Source: Pseudomonas oryzihabitans NBRC 102199 | GTDB taxonomy: Bacteria; Pseudomonadota; Gammaproteobacteria; Pseudomonadales; Pseudomonadaceae | Direction: 5' to 3' | Assembly (NCBI RefSeq): GCF_000730625.1 | Contig: NZ_BBIT01000016.1 | Span: forward strand, 37,993 to 101,992 | DNA: 64,000 nucleotides | Shown here: positions 48,577 to 57,117 of the stretch, in pieces | Position numbering within the stretch: the first letter of the stretch is position 1 | Layout of the letters: every line of letters starts with the position of its first letter | Notes under the pieces: model-generated | What the model was told of the DNA's origin: nothing | The model's database searches: none | The model's input: only the letters and a program-made list of their open reading frames with translations | Position numbers and translations under genes: made by a program

Positions 48577-48688
48577 ACTCGGCCTCGTGGGTGGGTAAAG
48601 GCTCCTGCCCGGCGTCTCCCGGGAGAGGGCGGGCGTGGCCTCGTTTCTGGTGCCGGCGTCCGGCGGTCTGGCCGGGTGCGCTGGCGGG

Positions 48689-48990
48689 CCCTCACCCCGG
48701 CCCTCTCCCAGGGGGAGAGGGGGCGGAGCGGAGCGTTGGTGGTGCGGGCGCTTCCGGTTCTGGCGGGAAGCGCCTTGGTCCTCTCCCTAGAAGAGCGGGG
48801 GAAGAGCTGTTGGCCTTGGAGCGCCTTTTGCCTTTACCCCGGCCCTCTGCCAAAGAGAGGGGAAGAACTGTTGGCTTCGGTGCGCCTGTTGCCCTCACCC
48901 CAACCCTCTCCCGGGGGGAGAGGGGGCAAGAGCGAGGTGCCACCTTGCAGGCTTCGCTCCCCTACCCTCGGAGTGAGGGGCCGGGAGTGA
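48689..48990. repeat. Array of degenerate palindromes between urtA and urtB
   Basis: At least four CCCTC.../...GAGGG palindromes occur at about 48689-48723, 48837-48861, 48891-48926 and 48958-48990, with a decayed one near 48778-48805. Two stretches (GAAGAGCTGTTGGCC at 48801 and GAAGAACTGTTGGCT at 48862) repeat at a period of 61 bases including the palindrome, so part of the array arose by tandem duplication. It fills the 423-base gap 48577-48999 inside the operon; no gene is seen there. Confidence 0.75.
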
Positions 48991-48999
48991 GGCGGGCCG

Positions 49000-50274
49000 T
49001 TACTGGCCGCTCTTCACCGGTTCGTCGGATTTCTTGTCGTTGCCGGGGATGTAGGGGCTCCAGGGCTGGGCGCGGACCGGGCCCTCGGTCTGCCAGACGA
49101 CGTTGAACTGGCCGTCGTCCTGGACCTCGCCGATCATCACCGGCTTGTGCAGGTGATGGTTCTTCTCGTCCATCTTCACGGTGTAGCCGTCCGGCGCGGC
49201 GAAGGTCTGGCCGGCCATGGCCTTGCGCACCTTGTCGACGTCGGTGCTGCCGGCCTTTTCCACCGCCTGGGCCCACATGTGGATGCCGATGTAGGTGGCT
49301 TCCATGGGGTCGTTGGTCACGGCGGTCTGGTAGTTGGGCAGGTTCTTGGCCTTGGCGTAGGCCTTCCAGGCCTCGACGAACTTCTTGTTCACCGGGTTAT
49401 CCAGCGACTCGAAGTAGTTCCAGGCGGCCAGCTGGCCCACCAGCGGCTTGGTGTCGATGCCGCGCAGTTCTTCCTCGCCCACCGAGAAGGCCACCACCGG
49501 CACGTCGGTGGCCTTCAGGCCCTGGTTGCCCAGTTCCTTGTAGAAGGGCACGTTGGAGTCGCCGTTGATGGTGGAGACCACCGCGGTCTTGCCGCCGGCG
49601 GAGAATTTCTTGATGTTGGCGACGATGGTCTGGTAATCGCTGTGGCCGAAGGGGGTGTAGACCTCTTCGATGTCCTTGTCCTGCACGCCCTTGCTGTGCA
49701 GGAAGGAGCGCAGAATCTTGTTGGTGGTGCGCGGATAGACGTAGTCGGTGCCCAGCAGGAAGAAGCGCTTGGCGGCCCCGCCTTCTTCGCTCATCAGGTA
49801 TTCCACTGCCGGGATGGCCTGCTGGTTCGGCGCCGCGCCGGTGTAGAAGACGTTGGGCGACATCTCTTCGCCTTCGTACTGCACCGGGTAGAACAGCAGG
49901 CCGTTGAGTTCTTCATAGACCGGCAGGACCGATTTGCGCGAGACCGAGGTCCAGCAGCCGAAGGTGACCGCGACCTTGTCCTGGGTCACCAGCTGGCGCG
50001 CCTTCTCGGCGAACAGCGGCCAGTTGGAGGCCGGATCCACTACCACCGGTTCCAGCTTCTTGCCCAGTACCCCGCCCTTGGCGTTGATCTCGTCGATGGT
50101 CATCAGCGCCATGTCCTTGAGCGAGGTCTCGGAGATGGCCATGGTGCCGGACAGCGAATGCAGGATACCGACCTTGATGGTGTCCGCGGCGTGGGCGGCA
50201 CTCCAGGGAAACAGACCGCTCATGAGCAGAGCGGACGCGGCAAGGGTGGTCTTCAGTAGTGGGCGGCGCTTCAT
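49000..50274 (-). CDS. urtA: Urea ABC transporter substrate-binding protein UrtA
   Basis: 424 residues. Signal peptide MKRRPLLKTTLAASALLMSGLFPWSAAHA, cut before ADTIKVG. The type I periplasmic binding fold shows VGILHSLSGTMAISETSLKDMALM, FGCWTSVSRKSVLPVYEELNGLLFYPVQYEGEE and FLLGTDYVYPRTTNKILRSFL, wording characteristic of urea/short amide receptors. First gene of urtABCDE. Regulatory DNA upstream includes NtrC-like sites and a partial sigma-54 promoter, consistent with induction under nitrogen limitation. Confidence 0.96.
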   Translation of the reverse strand: MKRRPLLKTTLAASALLMSGLFPWSAAHAADTIKVGILHSLSGTMAISETSLKDMALMTIDEINAKGGVLGKKLEPVVVDPASNWPLFAEKARQLVTQDKVAVTFGCWTSVSRKSVLPVYEELNGLLFYPVQYEGEEMSPNVFYTGAAPNQQAIPAVEYLMSEEGGAAKRFFLLGTDYVYPRTTNKILRSFLHSKGVQDKDIEEVYTPFGHSDYQTIVANIKKFSAGGKTAVVSTINGDSNVPFYKELGNQGLKATDVPVVAFSVGEEELRGIDTKPLVGQLAAWNYFESLDNPVNKKFVEAWKAYAKAKNLPNYQTAVTNDPMEATYIGIHMWAQAVEKAGSTDVDKVRKAMAGQTFAAPDGYTVKMDEKNHHLHKPVMIGEVQDDGQFNVVWQTEGPVRAQPWSPYIPGNDKKSDEPVKSGQ

Positions 50275-50339
50275 GCGAAAGGCTCCTAAGCGAACGTGCG
50301 CTGTTGTTGGGCTGGACTGCTGGCCAGCCAGGGCGCCTT

Positions 50340-50355
50340 TTCAGGAACTGTGCCA
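50340..50355 (-). promoter_or_regulatory. Possible sigma-54 promoter of urtA
   Basis: On the minus strand, TGGCACAGTTCCTGAA has a perfect -24 box (TGGCAC) and, at the right spacing, CTGAA where the -12 consensus is TTGCA. The -12 C is missing, so the site is imperfect. It is 66 bases upstream of the urtA ATG and downstream of the NtrC-like sites. Confidence 0.4.
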
Positions 50356-50420
50356 GGCGTCGGCGAGACGCATAGGGACTGGCGCCTCGGCCTCGGCGGT
50401 GACTTCGCGGTCGGTCGCCC

Positions 50421-50479
50421 TGCACCGGTCTGGGGCTGGGCAGTGCCCTTGAATCGCGCCTTTGCACGATGCTGGTGCC
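50421..50479 (-). promoter_or_regulatory. NtrC-type binding sites upstream of urtA
   Basis: TGCACGATGCTGGTGCC (50463-50479) fits the NtrC palindrome TGCACC-N5-GGTGCA in 10 of 12 half-site positions. TGCACCGGTCTGGGGCT (50421-50437) has one perfect half and one weak half. Their centres are 42 bases apart, four helical turns, about 80-125 bases above the -24 box, the usual enhancer distance. The rest of the 343-base gap 50275-50617 shows no gene; a promoter for the + strand cluster should also lie here. Confidence 0.5.
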
Positions 50480-50617
50480 TCTGGCTCGCGTTGCCTTTTG
50501 CGCAACATGAAAGTCCGAATGCCGTATTGGTGGTGATGCCTGGGGCCTCCCATACTCGATCGCCAAGGGGCCGGCCACCGGGTCGGTCACCGCCAATTCG
50601 AAGCAGAGGAACAAGGC

Positions 50618-51508
50618 ATGGGCAGGCAGGTCGGGGTCATCGGACTCGGCAACATGGGCGGCAACATGGCGATCACCCTGGCGCGCAAGGGCGTGACCGT
50701 CACCGGACTGGATCCTTCCAGCGCCGCCTGCGAGCGGGTCGCCGCCCAGGGCGTGGCCATCGCCGGCGACCTGGCGGCCCTGGCCGCCAGCAGCGACGTC
50801 ATCGTGCTGTCGCTGCCCAAGGCCGAGCATGTCGAGGCCGTGTGCCTGGGCGAGGCGGGTCTGGTCAGCCGCGTGCGACCGGGCACCGTGGTGGTCGACA
50901 CCACCACCTCCACCCCGGAGACCAGTCGCCGGGTGGCGGCGGCCTTCGCCGAGGTCGGCGCCGACTTCCTCGATGCCCCGGTTTCCGGCGGCCCCGCCGG
51001 TGCCGCGGCCGGCACCATGACCATGGTGATCGGCGGCAGCGAGGCGGCCCTGGCCAAGGCGCTGCCGGCGCTGGAAGCCATGAGCGCGACCCGGGTGCAT
51101 ATCGGCGCCGTGGGTGCCGGCAACATCGCCAAGATCGCCAACAACCTCCTGGCCGCGGCGCACCTGATCACCACCGCAGAAGCCGTCACCATGGCCGCCC
51201 GTGCCGGCGTCGCCCCGGAAAAGCTGCTCGAAGGCATCAATGCCGGTTCCGGGCGCAGCGCCGCCAGCCAGGGCATGTTCCCCACCTGGGTGCTGAACAA
51301 GGCCTACGACTCCGGCTTCACCATGGGCCTGATGCGCAAGGACGTGGGCCTGGCCCAGCAGCTCATCGCCGAACTCGGCCTCGACCTGCCACTGGCCGCG
51401 GCTACGGCCCAGGCCTGGAAGGCCAGCGCCGAGACCCTGGCCGATGGCGAGGATTTCTGCGCCATCGCACGACGTACCAGCGAAGACCTGTTCGGCAAGG
51501 GGGAATGA
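50618..51508 (+). CDS. NAD(P)-dependent beta-hydroxyacid dehydrogenase (HIBADH family)
   Basis: 296 residues. Rossmann GLGNMGGNMA at the start, the substrate loop DAPVSGGPAGAAAGTMTMVIGG and the catalytic Lys172 in AKIANNLLAAAH are those of 3-hydroxyisobutyrate, tartronate-semialdehyde and L-threonate dehydrogenases. NADP or NAD preference cannot be told safely. AGAGGA lies 9 bases before the ATG. The aldehyde dehydrogenase gene begins within a few bases of its stop, so both belong to one pathway, most simply oxidation of an alcohol to an aldehyde and then an acid. The actual substrate is unknown. Confidence 0.85.
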   Translation: MGRQVGVIGLGNMGGNMAITLARKGVTVTGLDPSSAACERVAAQGVAIAGDLAALAASSDVIVLSLPKAEHVEAVCLGEAGLVSRVRPGTVVVDTTTSTPETSRRVAAAFAEVGADFLDAPVSGGPAGAAAGTMTMVIGGSEAALAKALPALEAMSATRVHIGAVGAGNIAKIANNLLAAAHLITTAEAVTMAARAGVAPEKLLEGINAGSGRSAASQGMFPTWVLNKAYDSGFTMGLMRKDVGLAQQLIAELGLDLPLAAATAQAWKASAETLADGEDFCAIARRTSEDLFGKGE

Positions 51509-51510
51509 TC

Positions 51511-53028
51511 ATGATGGACTCCAAGACACTGGAATTGCTCAAGCCCTTCTGGGGCGACCGCCAGCAGGTCGCCAGCTTTGTGGACGGCACCTTCGTCGAC
51601 GGCAGCGGCGAGCGGATCACCGTGCGCAACGCCCATGACGACAGCCCCGCCTACAGCTACCCCGACGCCGACCTGGCCGTGGTCGAGCGCGCCGATACCG
51701 CCGCCCGCCGGGCGCGCGAGGAATGGCGCGCCCTGACCGCCCAGGCGCGCGGGCGCATCATCTACCGGGTCGGCGCCCTGATCCGCGAGGAAGCCGAGGT
51801 TTTGGCGCAACTGGAATCCCAGACCGCCAACAAGCCGATCCGTGATGCCCGCGTCGAGGTGCTCAAGGTCGCCGAGATGTTCGAGTACTACGCCGGCTGG
51901 GCCGACAAGCTGCACGGCGAAGTCATCCCGGTGCCCACCAGTCATCTCAACTACGTGACCTACGAACCCCTGGGCACGGTGCTGCAGATCACCCCCTGGA
52001 ACGCGCCCATCTTCACCGGCGGCTGGCAGATCGCCCCGGCCATCACCGCCGGCAACGCGGTGATCCTCAAGCCGTCCGAGCTGACCCCGGTGACCTCGCT
52101 GCTGCTCGGCGTGCTGGTGGAACGCGCCGGCGCGCCCAAGGGCCTGGTCAACGTGCTCGCCGGCCAGGGTCATACCGTGGGCCAGCAGGTGATCGCCCAT
52201 GCCGACATCCGCAAGGTGGTCTTCGTCGGCTCGCCGGCCACCGGCCGGCACATCGCCGCCGCCGCGGCCCAGCGCTGCATCCCGGTGGTGCTGGAGCTCG
52301 GCGGCAAGTCGGCCAACATCGTCTTCGAAGACGCCGACCTGGACCTGGCCGTGCGCGGCGCCCAGGCGGCGATCTTTTCCGGCGCCGGCCAGAGTTGCGT
52401 CTCGGGTTCGCGGCTGCTGGTGCAGGAATCCATCTACGAGCGCTTCATCCAGGCGGTGGCCCGCGCCGCCAGCCAGTTCAAGGTGGGTGACCCGAGCGAT
52501 CCCGAGACCCAGATCGGTCCGATCCACAACGCCAAGCAATTCGCCCATGTGCGCACCATGGTGGAAGGCGCCCTGGGCGAGGGCGCGCGGCATGTCGCCA
52601 ATGGCGTCGAGCCGCTGCCCGCCGGGACCGGCTACTACGTCAATCCCACGGTACTGGCCGGCCACAATGGCCTGAGCTGCGCCCAGGAAGAGATCTTCGG
52701 GCCGGTGGTGGTGGCCATTCCCTTCAAGGACGAGGCCGACGCCATCCGCATCGCCAACGACAGTCGCTTCGGCCTGGCCGGCGCGGTCTGGACCCGTGAC
52801 GTCGGGCGCGCCCACCGGGTGGCCCGTGGCGTGCGCGCCGGCACCTTCTGGGTCAACGGCTACAAGACCATCCACGTCAGCTCGCCCTTCGGCGGCTATG
52901 GCGAGAGCGGCTACGGTCGCTCCTCCGGCCTCGACGCCCTGCGCGAATACAGCGAGGTGAAGAGCGTCTGGGTGGAAACCGCCGCCGTTCCCGCCGCCGG
53001 CTTCGGCTACGGCGCCAGCCTGGAGTAG
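51511..53028 (+). CDS. Aldehyde dehydrogenase (NAD(P)+)
   Basis: About 505 residues. Three in-frame ATGs (51505, 51511, 51514) are possible; 51511 has the best spacing from AAGGGGGAA. The family's catalytic residues are in place: Asn in ITPWNAP, general base Glu262 in LELGGKSANIVF and nucleophile Cys296 in GQSCVSGSR. GGYGESGYGR near the C-terminus is typical of class 1/2-like and betaine- or semialdehyde-type enzymes. It follows the HIBADH-like gene and precedes the M20 gene by 3 bases, so a three-gene operon is likely. Confidence 0.92.
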   Translation: MMDSKTLELLKPFWGDRQQVASFVDGTFVDGSGERITVRNAHDDSPAYSYPDADLAVVERADTAARRAREEWRALTAQARGRIIYRVGALIREEAEVLAQLESQTANKPIRDARVEVLKVAEMFEYYAGWADKLHGEVIPVPTSHLNYVTYEPLGTVLQITPWNAPIFTGGWQIAPAITAGNAVILKPSELTPVTSLLLGVLVERAGAPKGLVNVLAGQGHTVGQQVIAHADIRKVVFVGSPATGRHIAAAAAQRCIPVVLELGGKSANIVFEDADLDLAVRGAQAAIFSGAGQSCVSGSRLLVQESIYERFIQAVARAASQFKVGDPSDPETQIGPIHNAKQFAHVRTMVEGALGEGARHVANGVEPLPAGTGYYVNPTVLAGHNGLSCAQEEIFGPVVVAIPFKDEADAIRIANDSRFGLAGAVWTRDVGRAHRVARGVRAGTFWVNGYKTIHVSSPFGGYGESGYGRSSGLDALREYSEVKSVWVETAAVPAAGFGYGASLE

Positions 53029-53031
53029 CCC

Positions 53032-54186
53032 ATGACCATTCACCAAGCGCTGCTGGACGACGCCCGCAGCTGGCGTCGCGATTTCCACGCCCATCCCGAA
53101 CTGGGTTTCGCCGAGCACCGCACCGCGGCGCGGGTCGCCGAATTGCTGGAGGGCTTCGGCCTGGAGGTCCATCGTGGCCTCGGCGGCACCGGCGTGGTCG
53201 GGGTGTTGCGCCAGGGCGAGGGCCCGAGCCTGGGGCTGCGCGCCGACATGGACGCCCTGCCGATGCAGGAGGTGGGGGACGTCCCCCATCGTTCCACCGC
53301 CGCCGGGCGCATGCATGCCTGCGGCCATGACGGCCACACCGCCATCCTGCTGGCCACCGCGCGCCACCTGAGCGAAAACCGCGATTTCCGCGGCACCCTC
53401 TACTTCGTCTTCCAACCCGCCGAAGAGAATCTCGGCGGCGCCCAGAAGATGATCGAGGACGGCCTGTTCGAAAGGTTTCCGATGGACGCCATCTACGGCC
53501 TGCACAACTGGCCGGGGCTGCCGGCCGGCCAGGTGGTGGTCAATCCGGGTGCCATGATGGCTTCGCTGGACACCTTCGCCATCACCCTGACTGGCAAGGG
53601 CTGCCACGCGGCCATGCCCGAGCGCGGCCGCGATCCCATCGTCGCCGCGGCGGACCTGATCCTGCAGCTGCAGACCATCGTCGCCCGACGGATCTCGCCA
53701 CTGGCGTCGGCGGTGGTCAGCGTGACCATGATGGAAGCGGGGGAGGCGATCAACGTCATCCCCGAGGTGGCGCGACTCCGGGGCACGGTGCGTTGCCTGG
53801 ACGGCGCGGTGCGCGCCGAGGTGGAGCGGCTGATCGGCGAGATCGTCGCCCAGGCGCCGCTGGCCCAGGGCGTGCGCGGCGAACTGGAATTCACCCGCGG
53901 CTATCCCGTGACCCAGAACCATCCGGCCCAGGCCGCGCGGGTGCGTGAGGCGGCGGTAAGGGCCTTTGGTGCCGAGCGGGTCAGCGACGGCGTACCGCCA
54001 TCCATGGCCTCCGAGGACTTCGCCTTTATGCTGGCGGCGCGTCCCGGCGCCTATCTCTGGCTGGGGGTCGACGGCGCCCAGCCCTCGGCGCCGCTGCACA
54101 ACCCGGCCTATGACTTCAACGACGCCATCATCGAACCGGCCGTACGGTTGTGGGCCGAGCTGGTGCGCCAGGAACTGCCCGCCTGA
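53032..54186 (+). CDS. M20D family amidohydrolase
   Basis: 384 residues. Metal-binding and catalytic motifs HAHPELGFAEHRTA, LRADMDALPM, HACGHDGHTAILL and FQPAEENLGGAQKM are complete; the lid/dimer domain begins near ITLTGKGCHAAMPERG. The family (hippurate hydrolase, N-acetyl-amino acid and IAA-amino acid hydrolases, AbgB-like) removes acyl groups from amino acids. Together with the two upstream dehydrogenases and the DUF3100 transporter candidate it suggests use of an amide-linked compound. No signal peptide, so cytoplasmic. Confidence 0.9.
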   Translation: MTIHQALLDDARSWRRDFHAHPELGFAEHRTAARVAELLEGFGLEVHRGLGGTGVVGVLRQGEGPSLGLRADMDALPMQEVGDVPHRSTAAGRMHACGHDGHTAILLATARHLSENRDFRGTLYFVFQPAEENLGGAQKMIEDGLFERFPMDAIYGLHNWPGLPAGQVVVNPGAMMASLDTFAITLTGKGCHAAMPERGRDPIVAAADLILQLQTIVARRISPLASAVVSVTMMEAGEAINVIPEVARLRGTVRCLDGAVRAEVERLIGEIVAQAPLAQGVRGELEFTRGYPVTQNHPAQAARVREAAVRAFGAERVSDGVPPSMASEDFAFMLAARPGAYLWLGVDGAQPSAPLHNPAYDFNDAIIEPAVRLWAELVRQELPA

Positions 54187-54189
54187 GAC

Positions 54190-54408
54190 GCCTTAGCGTC
54201 TGCTCAAAGGCTTGCGAGCTAGAGTCAAGCAAGGCGCAACGACCAACGGGAGTAACAGCCGAAGGCTGGCCCGGAGGGTGAGCGCTAGCGAATCAAAGGC
54301 CTGAGGAAGCGGAGTTTACTCATGGTAAATGAGCATTCCGGCCGGGCTGGCGACCCAGGGCCTTTTCAACGCAGTTTGGCCGACGCGCAGCTGGCTTTGG
54401 GCAGGCGC
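54190..54408. repeat. Structured intergenic repeat-like sequence
   Basis: The 222-base gap between the convergent M20 and LysR genes contains AAGCAAGGCGCAACGACCAA, GAGGGTGAGCGCTAGCGAA and a small palindrome TTTAC-TCATG-GTAAA (54315-54329). This wording resembles an intergenic element I associate with many pseudomonad genomes, but I see only one copy here. No coding sense. Could also serve as terminator region. Confidence 0.4.
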
Positions 54409-55311
54409 TCAGCGAAAGGCGGTCATCTGTTGCACCAGGCTGGTCCGCAACTCGTCCGCGGCGCGGCTGAGCTTGCGGCCCAGGCGGGTGACCAGCTCGA
54501 CGTGGGCACGGGCGAAGCCGGGATCGGCCAGGGGCAGGGCGCGCAAGGCGCCGCTGTCCAGTTCCTGGGTCGCGGCGAACAGCGGCAGGAGGGTGACGCC
54601 GCCCTGCTGGGCATAGTGCTTGAGCAGGGCGAAGGTGTTGCAGGTCAGGGTCGGCGCCAGGCGCTGGCCGGCGGCCTGCTCCACAGCGTCGAGCATCTGG
54701 CGGATACCGTAGGAGATGTCCGGCAGCGCCAGGCGATGCTGGCCCAGCTCCGTCAGGGTCACGGGGCCCTGGGTCGCGGCCAGCGGATGCTCCGGCGCCA
54801 CCATGGCATAGAGCGGCTGCCCGCGGCTGCCATGCACCCGCAGGTGCGGATCGCGCGGCGGATTGAACACCAGCCCCAGTTGCGCCTCGTCTTCCATCAC
54901 CTGGCGAATCACCTCGTTGGTGCCCACCACGTTGACCCTGACCTCGATCTCCGGATGCCGCGCGGAAAAGTCGCCCAGGCTGCGCGACAGGTCGCCGATG
55001 AAGCCTTCGCCGATGGCCAGCACCACGCGACCGGTGCGCAGCCCCTGCAGATCGGCGATGGCGTCTCTCAGCCCGTCGAGCTGGGTCTGACGCTGGCGGA
55101 AGTAATCCAGTACCAGGCGCCCGGCCTCGGTCGGGGTGATGCCGCGGCGGTGGCGCTCGATCAGGTCGACGCCCAGTTCCGCCTCGACCTGGGCGATCTG
55201 CCGGCTGACTGCGGACGGGGCGATATCCAGGGCGTCGGCGGCGGCGCGCACGCTGCCCAGCCGCACCGCCTCGACGAAATAGTGCAAGCGTTGTTCGTGA
55301 ATTCCACGCAT
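54409..55311 (-). CDS. LysR-type transcriptional regulator
   Basis: 300 residues from MRGIHEQRLHYFVEAVRLGSVRAAADALDIAPSAVSRQIAQVEAELGVDLIERHRRGITPTEAG, a full N-terminal winged helix-turn-helix, followed by a periplasmic-binding-like effector domain (GRVVLAIGEGFIGDLSRSL, TNEVIRQVMEDEAQLGLVFNPP). An open frame continues upstream but is not LysR-like. It diverges from the DUF3100 gene, with a T-N11-A box 36 bases before its own ATG, and probably controls that gene and perhaps the 50.6-54.2 kb operon. Ligand unknown. Confidence 0.93.
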   Translation of the reverse strand: MRGIHEQRLHYFVEAVRLGSVRAAADALDIAPSAVSRQIAQVEAELGVDLIERHRRGITPTEAGRLVLDYFRQRQTQLDGLRDAIADLQGLRTGRVVLAIGEGFIGDLSRSLGDFSARHPEIEVRVNVVGTNEVIRQVMEDEAQLGLVFNPPRDPHLRVHGSRGQPLYAMVAPEHPLAATQGPVTLTELGQHRLALPDISYGIRQMLDAVEQAAGQRLAPTLTCNTFALLKHYAQQGGVTLLPLFAATQELDSGALRALPLADPGFARAHVELVTRLGRKLSRAADELRTSLVQQMTAFR

Positions 55312-55346
55312 CCGTGTGTTCTCGTAAAGGCAACGGAAAAGGCCAT

Positions 55347-55359
55347 TTCCAGTATTGGA
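55347..55359. promoter_or_regulatory. LysR-type box between the LysR and DUF3100 genes
   Basis: TTCCAGTATTGGA is a T-N11-A sequence with the inner palindrome TCCA-GTAT-TGGA. It is the only AT-richer palindrome in the 329-base gap 55312-55640. The rest of the gap is GC-rich, contains no convincing ORF, and forms a leader of more than 200 bases ahead of the DUF3100 ATG, including CCCGC-GAG-CGGG just before the ribosome site. Confidence 0.5.
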
Positions 55360-55640
55360 GAGAGAACAGGGCGCTGTCCATACTCGGGCCAAGACCACGG
55401 CCGCCCCGGCCTGGCCGAGGCCCGCGACGCAGAGCCCCGGAACGGCGCAGAACCCCGCGCGAGACCCTGTCCGCGGCGGGCTTCCAGCCTCCGGTACGCC
55501 AGCCGTGCGACCTCGACCAGACCTCCAGAACGACCGGGTCGCGCTCCCTCGCGGAGCCCTTTTCTGCCCAGCGGGCTTCGCCGCTCGCGACTGCCAACCA
55601 TACCAACAACCGAGCCCGCGAGCGGGCCGCAGGGGGAAGA

Positions 55641-56966
55641 ATGAGCGCCAATCCGACGCTGGCCGTGGGCCAGGACCGAGCTGTCAGCGATACCGTGAAA
55701 CTCTATTTCTGGGCGGCGCTGGTGCTGCTGATCGCCGAGCTGATCGGCTCGGTCAGCATCCCGCTGGGCCCGGGCAAGGTGGTGCTGTTGCCGATGATCT
55801 GGGCGCTGCTGCTGGGCGCCGCCATTGGCCTGGCCAGCACGCGACTGCCGCAGGGCCTGAGCGTCAGCCGTAGCGCCCAGGTGCGCTCGGCGGCCATCCT
55901 GCAGTACGCCTTGCTGATCTTCATCGCCAAGCTCGGCCTGGTGGTGGGCGGTTCCCTGCCCACGGTGATCGCCGCCGGCTGGGCGCTGGCCTTCCAGGAG
56001 CTGGGCCATTTCGTCGGCACCATCCTGCTCGGCCTGCCCGTGGCGCTGCTGCTGGGCATCAAGCGCGAGGCCATCGGCGCCACCTTCTCCGTGGGGCGCG
56101 AACCGAGCCTGGCGATCATCGGCGAACGCTACGGCATGGACTCCCCGGAAGGCCGCGGCGTGCTCGCCGAGTACCTCACCGGCACCCTGATCGGCGCGGT
56201 GTTCATGGCCATCGTCGCCGGCTTCATCGCCAGCCTCAACATCTTCCACCCCTATTCGCTGGCCATGGGCGCCGGCATCGGCTCGGGCAGCATCATGGCC
56301 GCCGCGGCCGGTGCGGTGGCGGCCCAGCAGACCCCCGAGGTGGCCAAGGAGGTCATGGCGCTGGCCGCCGCGGCCAACCTCATCACCACCACCCTGGGTA
56401 CCTATTTCACCCTGTTCATCTCCCTGCCGCTGGCGGTCTGGGGCTATCGGGTGCTGGAGCCGCGCATCGGCCGGACGACCAAGGCCTCCTTCGCCCAGAG
56501 CGCGGTAGACCAGACGGTGGTGGACGAGCCGGTGGAGCTGGGCTGGTCGGGACGCCTGAGTGCCTGGTTCGCCGCGGCCGGCCTGGCCCTGCTGGGTACC
56601 TTCGTGGCGACCAAGACGCTGCCGGCTGCCGCCCTCATCGCGGTGGCGCTGATGATCGGTGCGGCCGTCGTCGGCGAGCTGCTCTGCCAGCTGTTCCGCC
56701 GCAAGGTGCCGGCGGTGTGCTGGGTGTCGCTGGTGGCCATGTTCCTCACCTCGCCCTGGTGCCCGCTGGCACCGCAGATCACCGCCGCCGCCAACAGCGT
56801 CGGCGTGTTGGCGGTGATCACGCCCATGCTGGCCTTCGCCGGCCTGTCCATCGCCAAGGACATCCCGGCCTTTCGCCGGCTGGGCTGGCGCATCGTGGTG
56901 GTCTCCCTGACCGCCGGCTTCGGCACCTTCATCGGCGCCGTGTTCATCGCCGAACTCTTCCACTGA
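55641..56966 (+). CDS. DUF3100 family membrane protein, candidate transporter
   Basis: 441 residues with about eleven hydrophobic spans. MSANPTLAVGQDRAVSDTVKLYFWAALVLLIAELIGSVSIPLGPGKVVLLPMIWALLLG resembles DUF3100 proteins; GATFSVGREPSLAIIGERYGMDSPEGRGVLAEYL and YSLAMGAGIGSGSIMAAAAGAVA are conserved-looking loops. AGGGGGAAGA precedes the ATG at 55641. The family has no proven function that I know; its usual company of M20 peptidases and LysR regulators is repeated here and suggests import of the M20 substrate. Confidence 0.75.
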   Translation: MSANPTLAVGQDRAVSDTVKLYFWAALVLLIAELIGSVSIPLGPGKVVLLPMIWALLLGAAIGLASTRLPQGLSVSRSAQVRSAAILQYALLIFIAKLGLVVGGSLPTVIAAGWALAFQELGHFVGTILLGLPVALLLGIKREAIGATFSVGREPSLAIIGERYGMDSPEGRGVLAEYLTGTLIGAVFMAIVAGFIASLNIFHPYSLAMGAGIGSGSIMAAAAGAVAAQQTPEVAKEVMALAAAANLITTTLGTYFTLFISLPLAVWGYRVLEPRIGRTTKASFAQSAVDQTVVDEPVELGWSGRLSAWFAAAGLALLGTFVATKTLPAAALIAVALMIGAAVVGELLCQLFRRKVPAVCWVSLVAMFLTSPWCPLAPQITAAANSVGVLAVITPMLAFAGLSIAKDIPAFRRLGWRIVVVSLTAGFGTFIGAVFIAELFH

Positions 56967-57117
56967 TCCGCCCCGCACGCACCGGGTCCCCGGTGCGCCG
57001 CTTCCCGCTGCCGTACCGCACCGCCGTCCGATCTCTCCGTTTCTCGCATTTCGTGTGTCGCAGCTCCCAGCCTTGAGGGTTGGACGCTCGCTGTCGTCCG
57101 TGGACGATCACCGGCGC

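Noticed and set aside
50461..50480. GGCACCAGCATCGTGC on the minus strand as a sigma-54 promoter
   Set aside because: The GG and GC dinucleotides are three bases too far apart; the same bases fit an NtrC palindrome better.
55314..55640. 109-residue N-terminal extension of the DUF3100 protein
   Set aside because: The translated extension is Arg/Pro-rich and random in character, and the ATG at 55641 has a strong ribosome site.
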